In this document: piece after piece, positions 8,087 through 14,378 of the stretch | Layout: the number at the start of each line of letters is the position of its first letter | Position numbering within the stretch: the stretch's first letter is position 1 | NCBI GenBank assembly: GCA_025656435.1 | Contig: JAHXHT010000031.1 | Coordinates: forward strand, 1 to 14,380 | DNA from: Candidatus Thiodiazotropha sp. (ex Gloverina cf. vestifex) | GTDB taxonomy: Bacteria > Pseudomonadota > Gammaproteobacteria > Chromatiales > Chromatiaceae | Length of the DNA stretch: 14,380 bases | Reading direction: 5' to 3' | Program-made: the position numbers and the translations under genes | The notes under the pieces: generated by a model | Seen by the model: only the letters and a program-made list of their open reading frames with translations | What the model was told of the DNA's origin: nothing | Database searches by the model: none

Positions 8087-8347
8087 TTGGCCAACTCAGC
8101 CCAAGCACGTAAACGCGCACGCCAGGCAGACAAGAGGCATTCACGCAACCAGGCGCAGCGCAGTGAAATGCGCACCCATATCAAGAGGGTCGTCAAACAA
8201 ATTGCCGCCGGCGACAAAGAAGGCGCTGCTGCTGCCTACAAAACGGCCATACCAGTGATCGACAATGCCGTGAGCAAGGGCCTGATCCACAAAAACAAGG
8301 CTGCCCGCCATAAGAGCCGAATGAACGTTCAGATCAAGGCTATGTAA
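8087..8347 (+). CDS. rpsT: 30S ribosomal protein S20
   Basis: Primary 16S-binding ribosomal protein, very basic, 86 residues as in other bacteria. After the initiator the sequence ANSAQARKRARQADK is the standard S20 N-terminus, and the C-terminal part (KGLIHKNKAARHKSR) is also conserved. The frame opens earlier at an ATG (8027), but the true start is TTG at 8087-8089. It aligns with the family start and has CAGGAG six bases upstream. E. coli rpsT also uses UUG, where it is linked to autoregulation, so similar control is likely. It is the only plus-strand gene in the window, with its own promoter and terminator. Confidence 0.98.
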   Translation: MANSAQARKRARQADKRHSRNQAQRSEMRTHIKRVVKQIAAGDKEGAAAAYKTAIPVIDNAVSKGLIHKNKAARHKSRMNVQIKAM

Positions 8348-8377
8348 TATGTAAGCTGGGGATCGTTCAAAATCTCT

Positions 8378-8406
8378 AAAAAAACCGGCTATGAGCCGGT
8401 TTTTTT
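8378..8406 (+). terminator. Bidirectional intrinsic terminator between rpsT and proB
   Basis: ACCGGCT (8384-8390) pairs perfectly with AGCCGGT (8394-8400) around a three-base loop. Seven A residues precede and end in the stem (8378-8384), and seven T residues follow (8400-8406). It therefore works in both directions: for rpsT on the plus strand, 30 bases after its stop, and for obgE-proB on the minus strand. Confidence 0.93.
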
Positions 8407-8521
8407 ATGTCTACTCGCCAAAATCACTTCCATCTGAATGCATAGCGTAATATTTTTTACTGTTAATCATGCAGTTAGCCTCATTCCAGACTGACTTCCC
8501 ATGATCATGCTTGAGTATTTC

Positions 8522-8551
8522 GCCAGCCTATTATCTGGTCACCAGACTGGC
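8522..8551 (-). other. Nested hairpin directly after the proB stop codon
   Basis: An outer pair GCCAG (8522-8526) with CTGGC (8547-8551) encloses a perfect inner hairpin TCTGG (8534-8538), loop TCA, CCAGA (8542-8546). It begins at the base next to the proB stop. There is no U-tract, so it is more likely a 3'-end stabilising structure than a terminator; the terminator at 8378-8406 lies beyond. Nothing else was seen between 8407 and 8521. Confidence 0.35.
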
Positions 8552-9676
8552 TTACAACAACACCAGATTGTCCCGATGAATCAGCTCTTCCTCATCCACA
8601 TAACCTAAAATTGATTCAATCCTGCTACTGGGTTTGCCCATGATCCTCGCCGTCTCTTGCGCATCGTAGTTCACCAGCCCACGGGCCACTTCACATCCGG
8701 CCTGATCGAGGCAGACTACTGCCTCACCCCGGGAGAAATCCCCATTGACCTCACACACGCCAACAGCCAGCAAGCTGCTCCCCTGCCGTTGCAGTACACG
8801 CACAGCGCCATCATCAAGGGTGAGGCTGCCACGAGGCTGTAACTGTCCTGCCAGCCAACGCTTTCTCGCTGCCTGAGGCTCCTGCACGGGCACCAGTAGC
8901 GTACCGACACGCTCACCCCGGCTAATGGCCTCCACCACGCGCTCCCGTCGACCGGAGGCTATTACCGTCCCCGTTCCCGAGCGGGCGGCCAATCGCGCTG
9001 CACGTACCTTGGTCACCATTCCACCCAGCCCAAGACCACTGGCGCTGCCGCCCGCCACAGCATCAAGTTGCGGGTTATCCACTCGAGTCTCGTCAATCAA
9101 GATCGCATGCGGGTTAAATCTGGGATCAGCATCAAACAAGCCCTCCTGATCAGTCAATAGCACCAGCAACTCCGCCTCAATCAGGTTAGCCGCCAACGCT
9201 GCCAAGGTGTCATTGTCACCGAAGCGCAACTCGTCTGTCGTGACAGTATCGTTCTCGTTAACCACAGGTACGACCCCCAGCTGCAAGAGGGTTCGCAGAG
9301 TACTGCGGGCATTGAGATAACGGGAGCGATCTGCTAGATCATCTCGGGTCAGCAAAATCTGCGCTGTGTGCAGGCCGTATTGCTGGAAACAGGCCTCCCA
9401 AGCATGTACCAGTCCCATCTGTCCGATAGCTGCGGCTGCCTGTAGCTCATTCAGGTTGTGTGGCCGGCTTTGCCAACCCATGCGACTCATACCTTCAGCT
9501 ACCGCACCAGAGGAGACCAACACCACCTCGTGTCCCGCATTTCGCAGTGCCGCCACTTGCGATACCCAGCCGGAAAGCAACTCATGAGAGAGCCCTTTCC
9601 CATCGGCGGTCAGCAGGGCACTGCCAATCTTGATGACCCATCGTTTGGAATTGGCTATTTTTTCGCGGGAGATCAT
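8552..9676 (-). CDS. proB: Glutamate 5-kinase
   Basis: Catalyses the first step of proline biosynthesis, ATP-dependent phosphorylation of glutamate, in the cytoplasm. The 374 residues consist of an amino-acid-kinase domain (about 11-260) and a C-terminal PUA domain (about 275-355). Motifs include RWVIKIGSALL (12-22), VLVSSGAVAEG (52-62), VNENDTV (139-145), FGDNDTLAA (152-160), LTDQEGLFDADPR (174-186) and GGMVTKVRAA (218-227). The ATG at 9676 gives an N-terminus like that of Pseudomonas ProB, though the ribosome site is weak (AGAAAGA-like purines). It starts 35 bases after the obgE stop, an operon arrangement common in gammaproteobacteria. In E. coli the kinase is feedback-inhibited by proline; that cannot be judged here. 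Confidence 0.97.
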   Translation of the reverse strand: MISREKIANSKRWVIKIGSALLTADGKGLSHELLSGWVSQVAALRNAGHEVVLVSSGAVAEGMSRMGWQSRPHNLNELQAAAAIGQMGLVHAWEACFQQYGLHTAQILLTRDDLADRSRYLNARSTLRTLLQLGVVPVVNENDTVTTDELRFGDNDTLAALAANLIEAELLVLLTDQEGLFDADPRFNPHAILIDETRVDNPQLDAVAGGSASGLGLGGMVTKVRAARLAARSGTGTVIASGRRERVVEAISRGERVGTLLVPVQEPQAARKRWLAGQLQPRGSLTLDDGAVRVLQRQGSSLLAVGVCEVNGDFSRGEAVVCLDQAGCEVARGLVNYDAQETARIMGKPSSRIESILGYVDEEELIHRDNLVLL

Positions 9677-9711
9677 TTTTTATTCAATCTTTCTGTCTTG
9701 AACCGATAGTG

Positions 9712-10788
9712 TCAGTCTAGAGGGTCCCAAGATTCATCCATTGGCACCTGTTCATCCTGCTCTGGTCGTTCTTCACGCCAGATCGCCTCCAATCGCAGCA
9801 TCAGATCTGCACTGAGTTTCTGAAGCCCCTCTCCTGTGGCAGCTGAGATCCCATAGACAGGACCTTGCCACTCCAATGATTGAATGAGTTGTTGACGCTT
9901 CGATTCATATTCGTCATCCAGCAGCAGATCCTTTTTATTCAATACCAACCAGCGCTCCTTATCTGCCAGATCCTCTGAAAAACCAAATAACTCTTGTTCG
10001 ATCTGCCGAACCTGCTGGGCTGGATCCTCTGATACATCCATCGGCGCGATATCAACCAAATGAAGCAGCAAGCGGGTTCGGGCAAGATGCTTTAGAAACT
10101 GGAGCCCTAAACCGGCACCCTCCGCTGCACCTTCTATCACGCCGGGAATGTCTGCCACCACAAAACTTTGATCTTGTCCCAGGCTGACCACACCGAGATT
10201 GGGATGGAGCGTTGTAAAGGGGTAATCTGCCACCTTCGGCCGCGCACTGGATATTTTACTGATCAGGCTCGACTTGCCGGCATTTGGCAGGCCCAGCAAG
10301 CCCACATCCGCCAGAAGAATCAATTCCAACAGCAGCTCACGACGCTCACCCTCTGTACCATAGGTAAACTGTCGCGGCGTGCGATTGGTACTGCTTTTAA
10401 AATGGATGTTGCCGATACCTCGCTCGCCTCCACTGGCAACCAACAGCTGTTGCCCCGACTCGAGTAGCTCGCCAATCATCTCACCGGTCATCTCATCCAT
10501 GACACGCGTGCCAACTGGCACCCTTACATGAAGATTTTGTCCTTTGCGCCCGGTTCTTTCGCGGCCCATGCCGTTCTGTCCGCGCTCTGCCTTATGCGTT
10601 CGCTGGGTGCGAAAATCGACCAGGGTATTAAGTCCACTGTCAGCTATCAGGAAAACACTTCCGCCATGCCCTCCATCGCCACCATCAGGGCCGCCCTTGG
10701 GAATATACTTTTCCCGGCGAAAGCTGGCGCAGCCATTGCCGCCGTCACCGGCAATGACCTTGATCCTGGCTTCGTCTACGAACTTCAT
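9712..10788 (-). CDS. obgE: Obg-family GTPase involved in ribosome assembly
   Basis: Essential GTPase (also CgtA) that acts on the 50S subunit and in stress signalling. The 358 residues show the glycine-rich Obg fold (MKFVDEARIKVIAGDGGNG, with GGPDGGDGGHGG at 32-43) followed by the G domain. Motifs are P-loop GLPNAGKS (166-173), switch II DIPG (213-216), specificity motif NKKD (284-287) and SAA (315-317). The C-terminal tail is acidic (EERPEQDEQ and beyond), as in proteobacterial relatives, though shorter than the 390-residue E. coli protein. The ATG has AGGA six bases upstream. It lies downstream of rplU-rpmA in the usual order but is separated by a terminator, so it probably has its own promoter in 10789-10947; none was convincing. 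proB follows after 35 bases. Confidence 0.97.
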   Translation of the reverse strand: MKFVDEARIKVIAGDGGNGCASFRREKYIPKGGPDGGDGGHGGSVFLIADSGLNTLVDFRTQRTHKAERGQNGMGRERTGRKGQNLHVRVPVGTRVMDEMTGEMIGELLESGQQLLVASGGERGIGNIHFKSSTNRTPRQFTYGTEGERRELLLELILLADVGLLGLPNAGKSSLISKISSARPKVADYPFTTLHPNLGVVSLGQDQSFVVADIPGVIEGAAEGAGLGLQFLKHLARTRLLLHLVDIAPMDVSEDPAQQVRQIEQELFGFSEDLADKERWLVLNKKDLLLDDEYESKRQQLIQSLEWQGPVYGISAATGEGLQKLSADLMLRLEAIWREERPEQDEQVPMDESWDPLD

Positions 10789-10947
10789 AATATGTCCTAT
10801 GCCCCATCAAAAGCAGTGTGATTGACATGAGGTTCACCAACAACCACAACTGGCACCACGCACTACTTTCTCTTCATTGAACTTTGCGATCACATCTCAC
10901 ATTGTTTGATTTTAACAATATGCCAGCTGGACCCATCTCCAAAACGT

Positions 10948-10976
10948 AAAAAGCCCCGTCATCTGACGAGGCTTTT
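10948..10976 (-). terminator. Intrinsic terminator after rplU-rpmA
   Basis: On the minus strand AAAAGCC pairs with GGCTTTT (10970-10976 with 10949-10955). One A/C mismatch follows, then GACG pairs with CGTC (10965-10968 with 10957-10960) around a four-base loop. The U-rich side runs into 10948. It lies 22 bases past the rpmA stop and should end the ribosomal-protein transcript before obgE. Confidence 0.85.
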
Positions 10977-10998
10977 GAGCATCGATACCGGCGTTGAA

Positions 10999-11256
10999 TT
11001 ATTCGGTAACGACACTCACATATCTGCGGTTCTGTGGACCCTTGATCTCGAACTGCACCTTACCATTCGCAGTAGCGAACAGGGTGTGGTCCTTGCCGAT
11101 ACCCACATTCACGCCTTTGTGAAATTGGGTACCACGCTGGCGCACAATGATGTTGCCTGCCTGAACGTCCTGGCCGCCGTAGATTTTGACGCCTAAACGT
11201 TTGGATTCTGAATCGCGGCCGTTACGTGTACTACCGCCTGCTTTTTTATGTGCCAT
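10999..11256 (-). CDS. rpmA: 50S ribosomal protein L27
   Basis: Ribosomal protein near the peptidyl-transferase centre, 85 residues as in E. coli. The sequence MAHKKAGGSTRNGRDSESKR, the GNIIVRQRGT block (34-43) and DHTLFA (56-61) are family hallmarks. The N-terminus starts directly with MAHKK, so no cleavable extension of the Firmicutes type is present. GGAGAG lies about seven bases before the ATG, and the gene starts 13 bases after the rplU stop, so the two are co-transcribed. A terminator follows. Confidence 0.98.
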   Translation of the reverse strand: MAHKKAGGSTRNGRDSESKRLGVKIYGGQDVQAGNIIVRQRGTQFHKGVNVGIGKDHTLFATANGKVQFEIKGPQNRRYVSVVTE

Positions 11257-11269
11257 TTCTCTTCTCTCC

Positions 11270-11581
11270 TCAGCCGCTGATGCCGGTGACCTGCAGCTCG
11301 GTGTACCACTGACGGTGCCCCTGATGCTTCAAGTGGTGCTTACGGCGACGAAACTTGATGATCTTGACCTTTTTGCCACGTCCGTGGGATTTCACGGTAG
11401 CCGTGACCTTGCCGCCATCGACGTAGGGAGTGCCGATCTTCACGTCATCACCATTGGTGATCATCAGGACCTTATCCAGATCGACAGAAGCACCCTCGTC
11501 CGCAGTCAGCATTTCGACCTTGATCGTGTCGCCTTCAGAAACGCGATACTGCTTGCCGCCGGATTGAATTACCGCATACAT
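11270..11581 (-). CDS. rplU: 50S ribosomal protein L21
   Basis: Ribosomal protein of the large subunit, 103 residues exactly as in E. coli. MYAVIQSGGKQYRV at the N-terminus and the basic KFRRRKHHLKHQGHRQ segment (73-88) are diagnostic. The frame is open for eleven more codons, but the ATG at 11581 gives the family start. A G-rich stretch (GGGG, eight bases upstream) can serve as ribosome site, and AAGG lies too close. It is the first gene of rplU-rpmA behind a near-consensus promoter, with a perfect GC-rich hairpin in its leader. Confidence 0.98.
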   Translation of the reverse strand: MYAVIQSGGKQYRVSEGDTIKVEMLTADEGASVDLDKVLMITNGDDVKIGTPYVDGGKVTATVKSHGRGKKVKIIKFRRRKHHLKHQGHRQWYTELQVTGISG

Positions 11582-11615
11582 TGCCTTAACCCCGAAAAAA
11601 ATACCGTTATCCACC

Positions 11616-11631
11616 CGCCGGACATCCGGCG
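11616..11631 (-). other. Perfect GC-rich hairpin in the rplU mRNA leader
   Basis: CGCCGGA and TCCGGCG (11616-11622 and 11625-11631) form a seven-bp perfect stem with a nominal two-base loop. It falls about 10 bases after the predicted transcription start and 35 bases before the rplU ATG. Seven U residues occur later in the leader but are separated from the stem by about 14 bases, so it is not a standard attenuator. Confidence 0.5.
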
Positions 11632-11646
11632 AGGTAAAGAGGCGAA

Positions 11647-11675
11647 ATTCTACCTACTCCCCCAGACCGGGTCAA
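11647..11675 (-). promoter_or_regulatory. Strong predicted sigma-70 promoter of rplU-rpmA
   Basis: On the minus strand TTGACC (11675-11670, five of six -35 bases) and TAGAAT (11652-11647, five of six -10 bases) are separated by exactly 17 bases. The start would be near 11640, giving a leader of about 60 bases. This is the best promoter match in the window, as expected for ribosomal-protein genes. Confidence 0.8.
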
Positions 11676-11730
11676 CCACCCCAACACTTTCCTGTGGAGC
11701 GATCACCCCATGTCTCGTCGCAGACGAGCT

Positions 11731-12639
11731 TCATTGCGTTCGTTTTTCCGCCTCAATAAAAATGCGCTTTACCTGAGGAAATTGCTGCTTGATCGACTTA
11801 TCCATCTCATTGATCACCGATTCAACCTTGTCAGCAGTGGTTCGGTCCTGAAAATCCACACTCAGATTGACCAGAATAAAGTCGGGGCCCATATGCATGG
11901 TCAGCACTTCATTGACATGCTCAACCGACGGTTGAGCACCAACCATCGTACGAATGCCCTCGACTACTGCACGGTTGGCACTTTCACCGATTAATAATCC
12001 CTTGGTCTCGTAGGCGAGCCAGATTGCCGTACCCACCAAAATCAGGCCGATAATGACCGATGCCAACCCGTCAAACAGCAGATTACCGGTCAGTTGGGTC
12101 AATGCCACACCGGCAAAAGCCACCATGAGTCCCAACATGGCGGCGCTGTCCTCAAACAGCACGACAAAAATCGAGGGGTCTTTCGCCCGCTGTATCGCCT
12201 CCACATAGCCCCATTTTCCTTTTACCCGGCTGAACTCCCGAAATGCGAATAGCCAGGCAGCGCCTTCGAACACCATCGCCAGACCCAGCACAATATAGTT
12301 GATGAGGGGATTCTCTATCGGCTCCGAGTGTGAGATATGTTTGATGCCTTCATAGATAGAGACACCTCCCCCCAAGGCAAATATCAGGATTGCGACGATA
12401 AAACTCCAGAAATAGATCTCTTTGCCATGCCCGAAAGGAAAATTTTCATCTGCCGGGCGCTTTGCTCGTGCGATGCCGTAGAGCAACAGCCCCTGGTTGC
12501 CTGTATCCACAACTGAGTGGATACCCTCAGACAACATCGCAGAACTGCCCGTGAGAAAGGCCGCAATAAATTTTGTGATCGATATAAGCGCATTGCCGAT
12601 CAAAGCAGCAAATATCACTTTTTTAGAGCCGGTAGCCAT
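11731..12639 (-). CDS. Cation diffusion facilitator transporter, ZnT9 (SLC30A9)-like
   Basis: Inner-membrane divalent metal/proton antiporter family, 302 residues. The N-terminal two-thirds hold about six hydrophobic segments, followed by a C-terminal cytoplasmic domain (about 215-302). In segment two SEGIHSVVDTGNQ (37-49) supplies H41 and D45. FPFGHGKEIYFWSF (67-80) follows segment two. Segment five reads FEDSAAMLG (162-170) with E163 and D164 instead of the HxxxD of ordinary CDF zinc pumps such as YiiP. The TGNQ and FED features are those I associate with the SLC30A9 branch, so the transported ion should not be assumed. ATG with AGGAGAG upstream. It lies 55 bases upstream of the rplU promoter and is probably a single-gene unit. 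A hairpin after its stop (CTCGTC/GACGAG, 11714-11728) lacks a U-tract. Confidence 0.9.
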   Translation of the reverse strand: MATGSKKVIFAALIGNALISITKFIAAFLTGSSAMLSEGIHSVVDTGNQGLLLYGIARAKRPADENFPFGHGKEIYFWSFIVAILIFALGGGVSIYEGIKHISHSEPIENPLINYIVLGLAMVFEGAAWLFAFREFSRVKGKWGYVEAIQRAKDPSIFVVLFEDSAAMLGLMVAFAGVALTQLTGNLLFDGLASVIIGLILVGTAIWLAYETKGLLIGESANRAVVEGIRTMVGAQPSVEHVNEVLTMHMGPDFILVNLSVDFQDRTTADKVESVINEMDKSIKQQFPQVKRIFIEAEKRTQ

Positions 12640-12787
12640 TCTCTCTCCTGGTAATACCTCTCAAAACTTTCGGTATTCTAGAACAATGCATGCTGATACC
12701 GCCGCTATTATCCACAATCGAGAGGCTCACACCTATCTCAAGCCGGTAATTATTTAGCAACTACAAGGCGCGCTTCTATTTTCAGGT

Positions 12788-12815
12788 AAAAAAAAACCCG
12801 CTAACGCGGGTTTTT
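12788..12815 (-). terminator. Intrinsic terminator after the beta-helix gene
   Basis: CCCGC (12797-12801) pairs with GCGGG (12806-12810), extended by five A-T pairs. On the minus strand the stem is followed by nine U residues (12796-12788), a strong tract. It lies about 136 bases past the beta-helix gene stop (12952). The plus-strand side has five T residues, so it may be partly bidirectional. The remainder of the 312-base spacer 12640-12951 shows no gene; a promoter for the CDF gene must lie in 12640-12787, but no clear -35/-10 pair was found. Confidence 0.88.
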
Positions 12816-12951
12816 CAGAGTACACAAGCAAAGTAGCAATCCCTCTGCAATCCGAAACCCAGCTCTCAGAACTTCTGAATTCGGATCGGTAGCTATCAGG
12901 CGGTCTGAGGATCTATCACACCTGGGCCACACACTACCTCAGTAATATCGT

Positions 12952-13980
12952 TCACTGATCCTGGATAGTGCCGGAATATCCACTTTGCAAATCTAAAGGC
13001 GTCGGTGCCGATATCGTATTGTTTGTAACGGTAATGTTCTGAGTATTCCGTATCTGTATACCTTTCGACAACGCGACAATATTGTTCCCATCAATGATAT
13101 GGCCAGCTGCGCCTGACGATACCATGCCGATAGTTGAATCACGCACGACATTATCGTAGATCCGCGCATCATATGCATCGTCGTGAACAACTAGCGCTTC
13201 ACCGGGACTGGAACTTGTTGGCCTGAAACCCTCCATATGTACACCAGATACAACAATATCGTTAGAATCTTTAATGTCTACAGCGTTCTCACGATTGTGA
13301 TGGTAGTAACCACCACCGATGTAGACTCTAGAGGCAGATCCTCGGCTGGCATCTCCGACTTGAATTGAGTCTCCGCTATTATCGTAGATCTCAGCTTCAA
13401 GTACCCAGACATCGTCTGCCATGACTTTCATACCATGGAAGTCCTGTTCAGCTGCGTCTACTCTGTTATCTCCAAAACCGTGAATACTGCCGCCTATCCA
13501 AACGCTGAAAGAGTTCATGCGTACAGCACTCGAATGTCCCGTATCAGCTCCTGGACCGGATACTTCAGCATCGCGAACGACACAATTAGTGCAACTGACG
13601 GTCAGGTGAGGGCCGTCATCAGCGGGGGCGTTCACCGTACCGCCTTGCAGAACCACGTACTCGCCTGAAATTGTGAGCTGGTCAAATGTAGCACCTGAGG
13701 CATCGATCAAACATGGCTGTGCCGCAGTACCGGTACAGCTAAGTGTTTCCGTGCCCTGATAACCTGTGATGACTTGACTTGCTGTGTAGTCGGCTCTGAC
13801 ATCAAAGCCCAAAGCATTTGATGGATCTGGGATGCCTCGATACTGAGAATCTGGTGCAGGCTGCGGAGGCGCTACGGTTACCCCACCCTCGATCGACAGT
13901 ACAGGCGCGGTCGGAGGGGGTGCAGTTTGTGCAAGTGCAGGTATCGCAAACAGCAGAAATAGTGTTACAAATTGCTTCAT
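12952..13980 (-). CDS. Secreted right-handed parallel beta-helix protein
   Basis: 342 residues. A Sec signal peptide (MKQFVTLFLLFAIPALA, likely cleavage before Q18) is followed by a proline/alanine-rich linker (about 19-45) and a beta-helix core. Short degenerate repeats rich in N, D, G and V are visible, for example YDNSGDSIQVGD (199-210), ENAVDIKDSNDIVVSG (231-246), ARIYDNVVRDS (272-282) and IRNTQNITVTNN (310-321). Four cysteines (82, 90, 130, 133) could form disulfides in the periplasm or outside. The fold is that of pectate- or alginate-lyase-like proteins and adhesins, but no catalytic set was recognised, so the substrate is unknown. The ATG at 13980 is chosen over the TTG at 14046 because it begins the signal peptide and has GGAG eight bases upstream. 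It is preceded by a structured leader and followed by a strong terminator, so it is a single-gene unit. Confidence 0.85.
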   Translation of the reverse strand: MKQFVTLFLLFAIPALAQTAPPPTAPVLSIEGGVTVAPPQPAPDSQYRGIPDPSNALGFDVRADYTASQVITGYQGTETLSCTGTAAQPCLIDASGATFDQLTISGEYVVLQGGTVNAPADDGPHLTVSCTNCVVRDAEVSGPGADTGHSSAVRMNSFSVWIGGSIHGFGDNRVDAAEQDFHGMKVMADDVWVLEAEIYDNSGDSIQVGDASRGSASRVYIGGGYYHHNRENAVDIKDSNDIVVSGVHMEGFRPTSSSPGEALVVHDDAYDARIYDNVVRDSTIGMVSSGAAGHIIDGNNIVALSKGIQIRNTQNITVTNNTISAPTPLDLQSGYSGTIQDQ

Positions 13981-13984
13981 CAGT

Positions 13985-14053
13985 TCATCTCCGTCGATGG
14001 TGCTCACTAAATTGCCCAGCAATCTCAGCAACCAGTCGAATGACAAAATTCAT
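13985..14053 (-). CDS. Possible 22-residue leader peptide ORF
   Basis: ATG (14053-14051) with AAGG seven bases upstream opens a frame of 22 codons ending in TGA (13987-13985). The deduced peptide is MNFVIRLVAEIAGQFSEHHR followed by two more arginines. The stop lies four bases before the ATG of the beta-helix gene, and its GGAG ribosome site overlaps the end of this ORF, so translational coupling is plausible. The AAGG is complementary-adjacent to part of the riboswitch-like leader. This is too short to judge by composition; it may be a chance ORF. Confidence 0.3.
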   Translation of the reverse strand: MNFVIRLVAEIAGQFSEHHRRR

Positions 14054-14076
14054 GGCGCTACCTTAAATTAATCATC

Positions 14077-14095
14077 GGGAAACGAACGGTTTCCC
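14077..14095 (-). other. Hairpin in the beta-helix gene leader
   Basis: GGGAAAC (14077-14083) and GTTTCCC (14089-14095) form a perfect seven-bp stem with a five-base loop. It lies between the riboswitch-like element and the leader ORF. On the minus strand it is followed by GATGATTAATTT, which is not a U-tract, so it is not a standard terminator. It may act as part of an expression platform. Confidence 0.5.
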
Positions 14096-14101
14096 CTCGG
14101 C

Positions 14102-14180
14102 ATGTCTTTGGTAGCTCCGCTATCCTTAAGCATCATCCACAGACAAGCAGTTTTTCGTCACTGCCTTCAGGGATTCGCTT
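14102..14180 (-). ncRNA. Cyclic-di-GMP-I (GEMM-I)-like riboswitch aptamer, diverged
   Basis: Read on the minus strand, the leader has the landmarks of a GEMM-I aptamer in the right order. GCGAATCC (14178-14171) stands where GGCAAACC is usual. A short hairpin follows, CTG/CAG around AAGG, extended by C-G and U-A pairs across a mismatch. GACGAAAAAC (14159-14150) stands for the consensus GACGCAAAGC. GTCT (14144-14141) stands for GGxCUA, and GGATAGCGGAGCTACC (14125-14110) for GAUAGCnGGGUUACC. GCTT (14148-14145) can pair with GAGC (14117-14114), keeping a family stem with different bases. The element begins only a few bases after the expected transcription start. The two substitutions in the core motif mean ligand class is uncertain, and a decayed or variant aptamer is possible. 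Confidence 0.45.
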
Positions 14181-14186
14181 ACTTTA

Positions 14187-14192
14187 ACTATA
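14187..14192 (-). promoter_or_regulatory. Predicted -10 box for the riboswitch-like leader
   Basis: TATAGT on the minus strand (14192-14187) matches five of six -10 consensus bases. Transcription would start near 14180, directly at the 5' edge of the aptamer-like element. No good -35 hexamer is found 16-18 bases upstream, so an activator or another sigma factor may be needed. Bases 14193-14292, upstream of it, contain no recognisable gene or signal. Confidence 0.4.
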
Positions 14193-14292
14193 GATAGTGT
14201 TATTTAACCTCACATCACTTGCAAGAGACCTAGCCCACAGAGTCCGGCTAAATATGCCTCATGATTCCCGAATTTGTGAGCTAAATCATCCT

Positions 14293-14378
14293 TCGCTGAT
14301 CGCCATGGAAGGCTGAAAGCCGAGGCGATTAGTCCCCGATAGGCGTAGGCGCGGTTGTATGGCCGTAATTGTGACTGT
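14293..14378. repeat. Right copy of 86-bp inverted terminal repeat
   Basis: Exact reverse complement of bases 1-86. The nested hairpin is at 14299-14329: ATCGCC with GGCGAT outside, and GGCT with AGCC around a GAA loop inside. The two last bases of the window (TA) lie outside the visible match only because the left copy is cut at the window edge. It sits about 100 bases upstream of the predicted -10 box of the beta-helix gene leader. No open frame with a recognisable product runs through it. Confidence 0.9.

Noticed and set aside
10880..10905. Two TGTGA motifs upstream of obgE as a possible CRP site
   Set aside because: They are direct repeats rather than the TGTGA-N6-TCACA palindrome, and no promoter could be placed beside them.
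11714..11728. CTCGTC/GACGAG hairpin after the CDF gene as a terminator
   Set aside because: Perfect six-bp stem with three-base loop, but no U-tract; kept only as a remark under the CDF gene.
11186..11776. Open frame of 196 codons on the plus strand across rplU and its promoter
   Set aside because: Overlaps rplU, the rpmA start, the strong rplU promoter and the CDF gene end; no family features.
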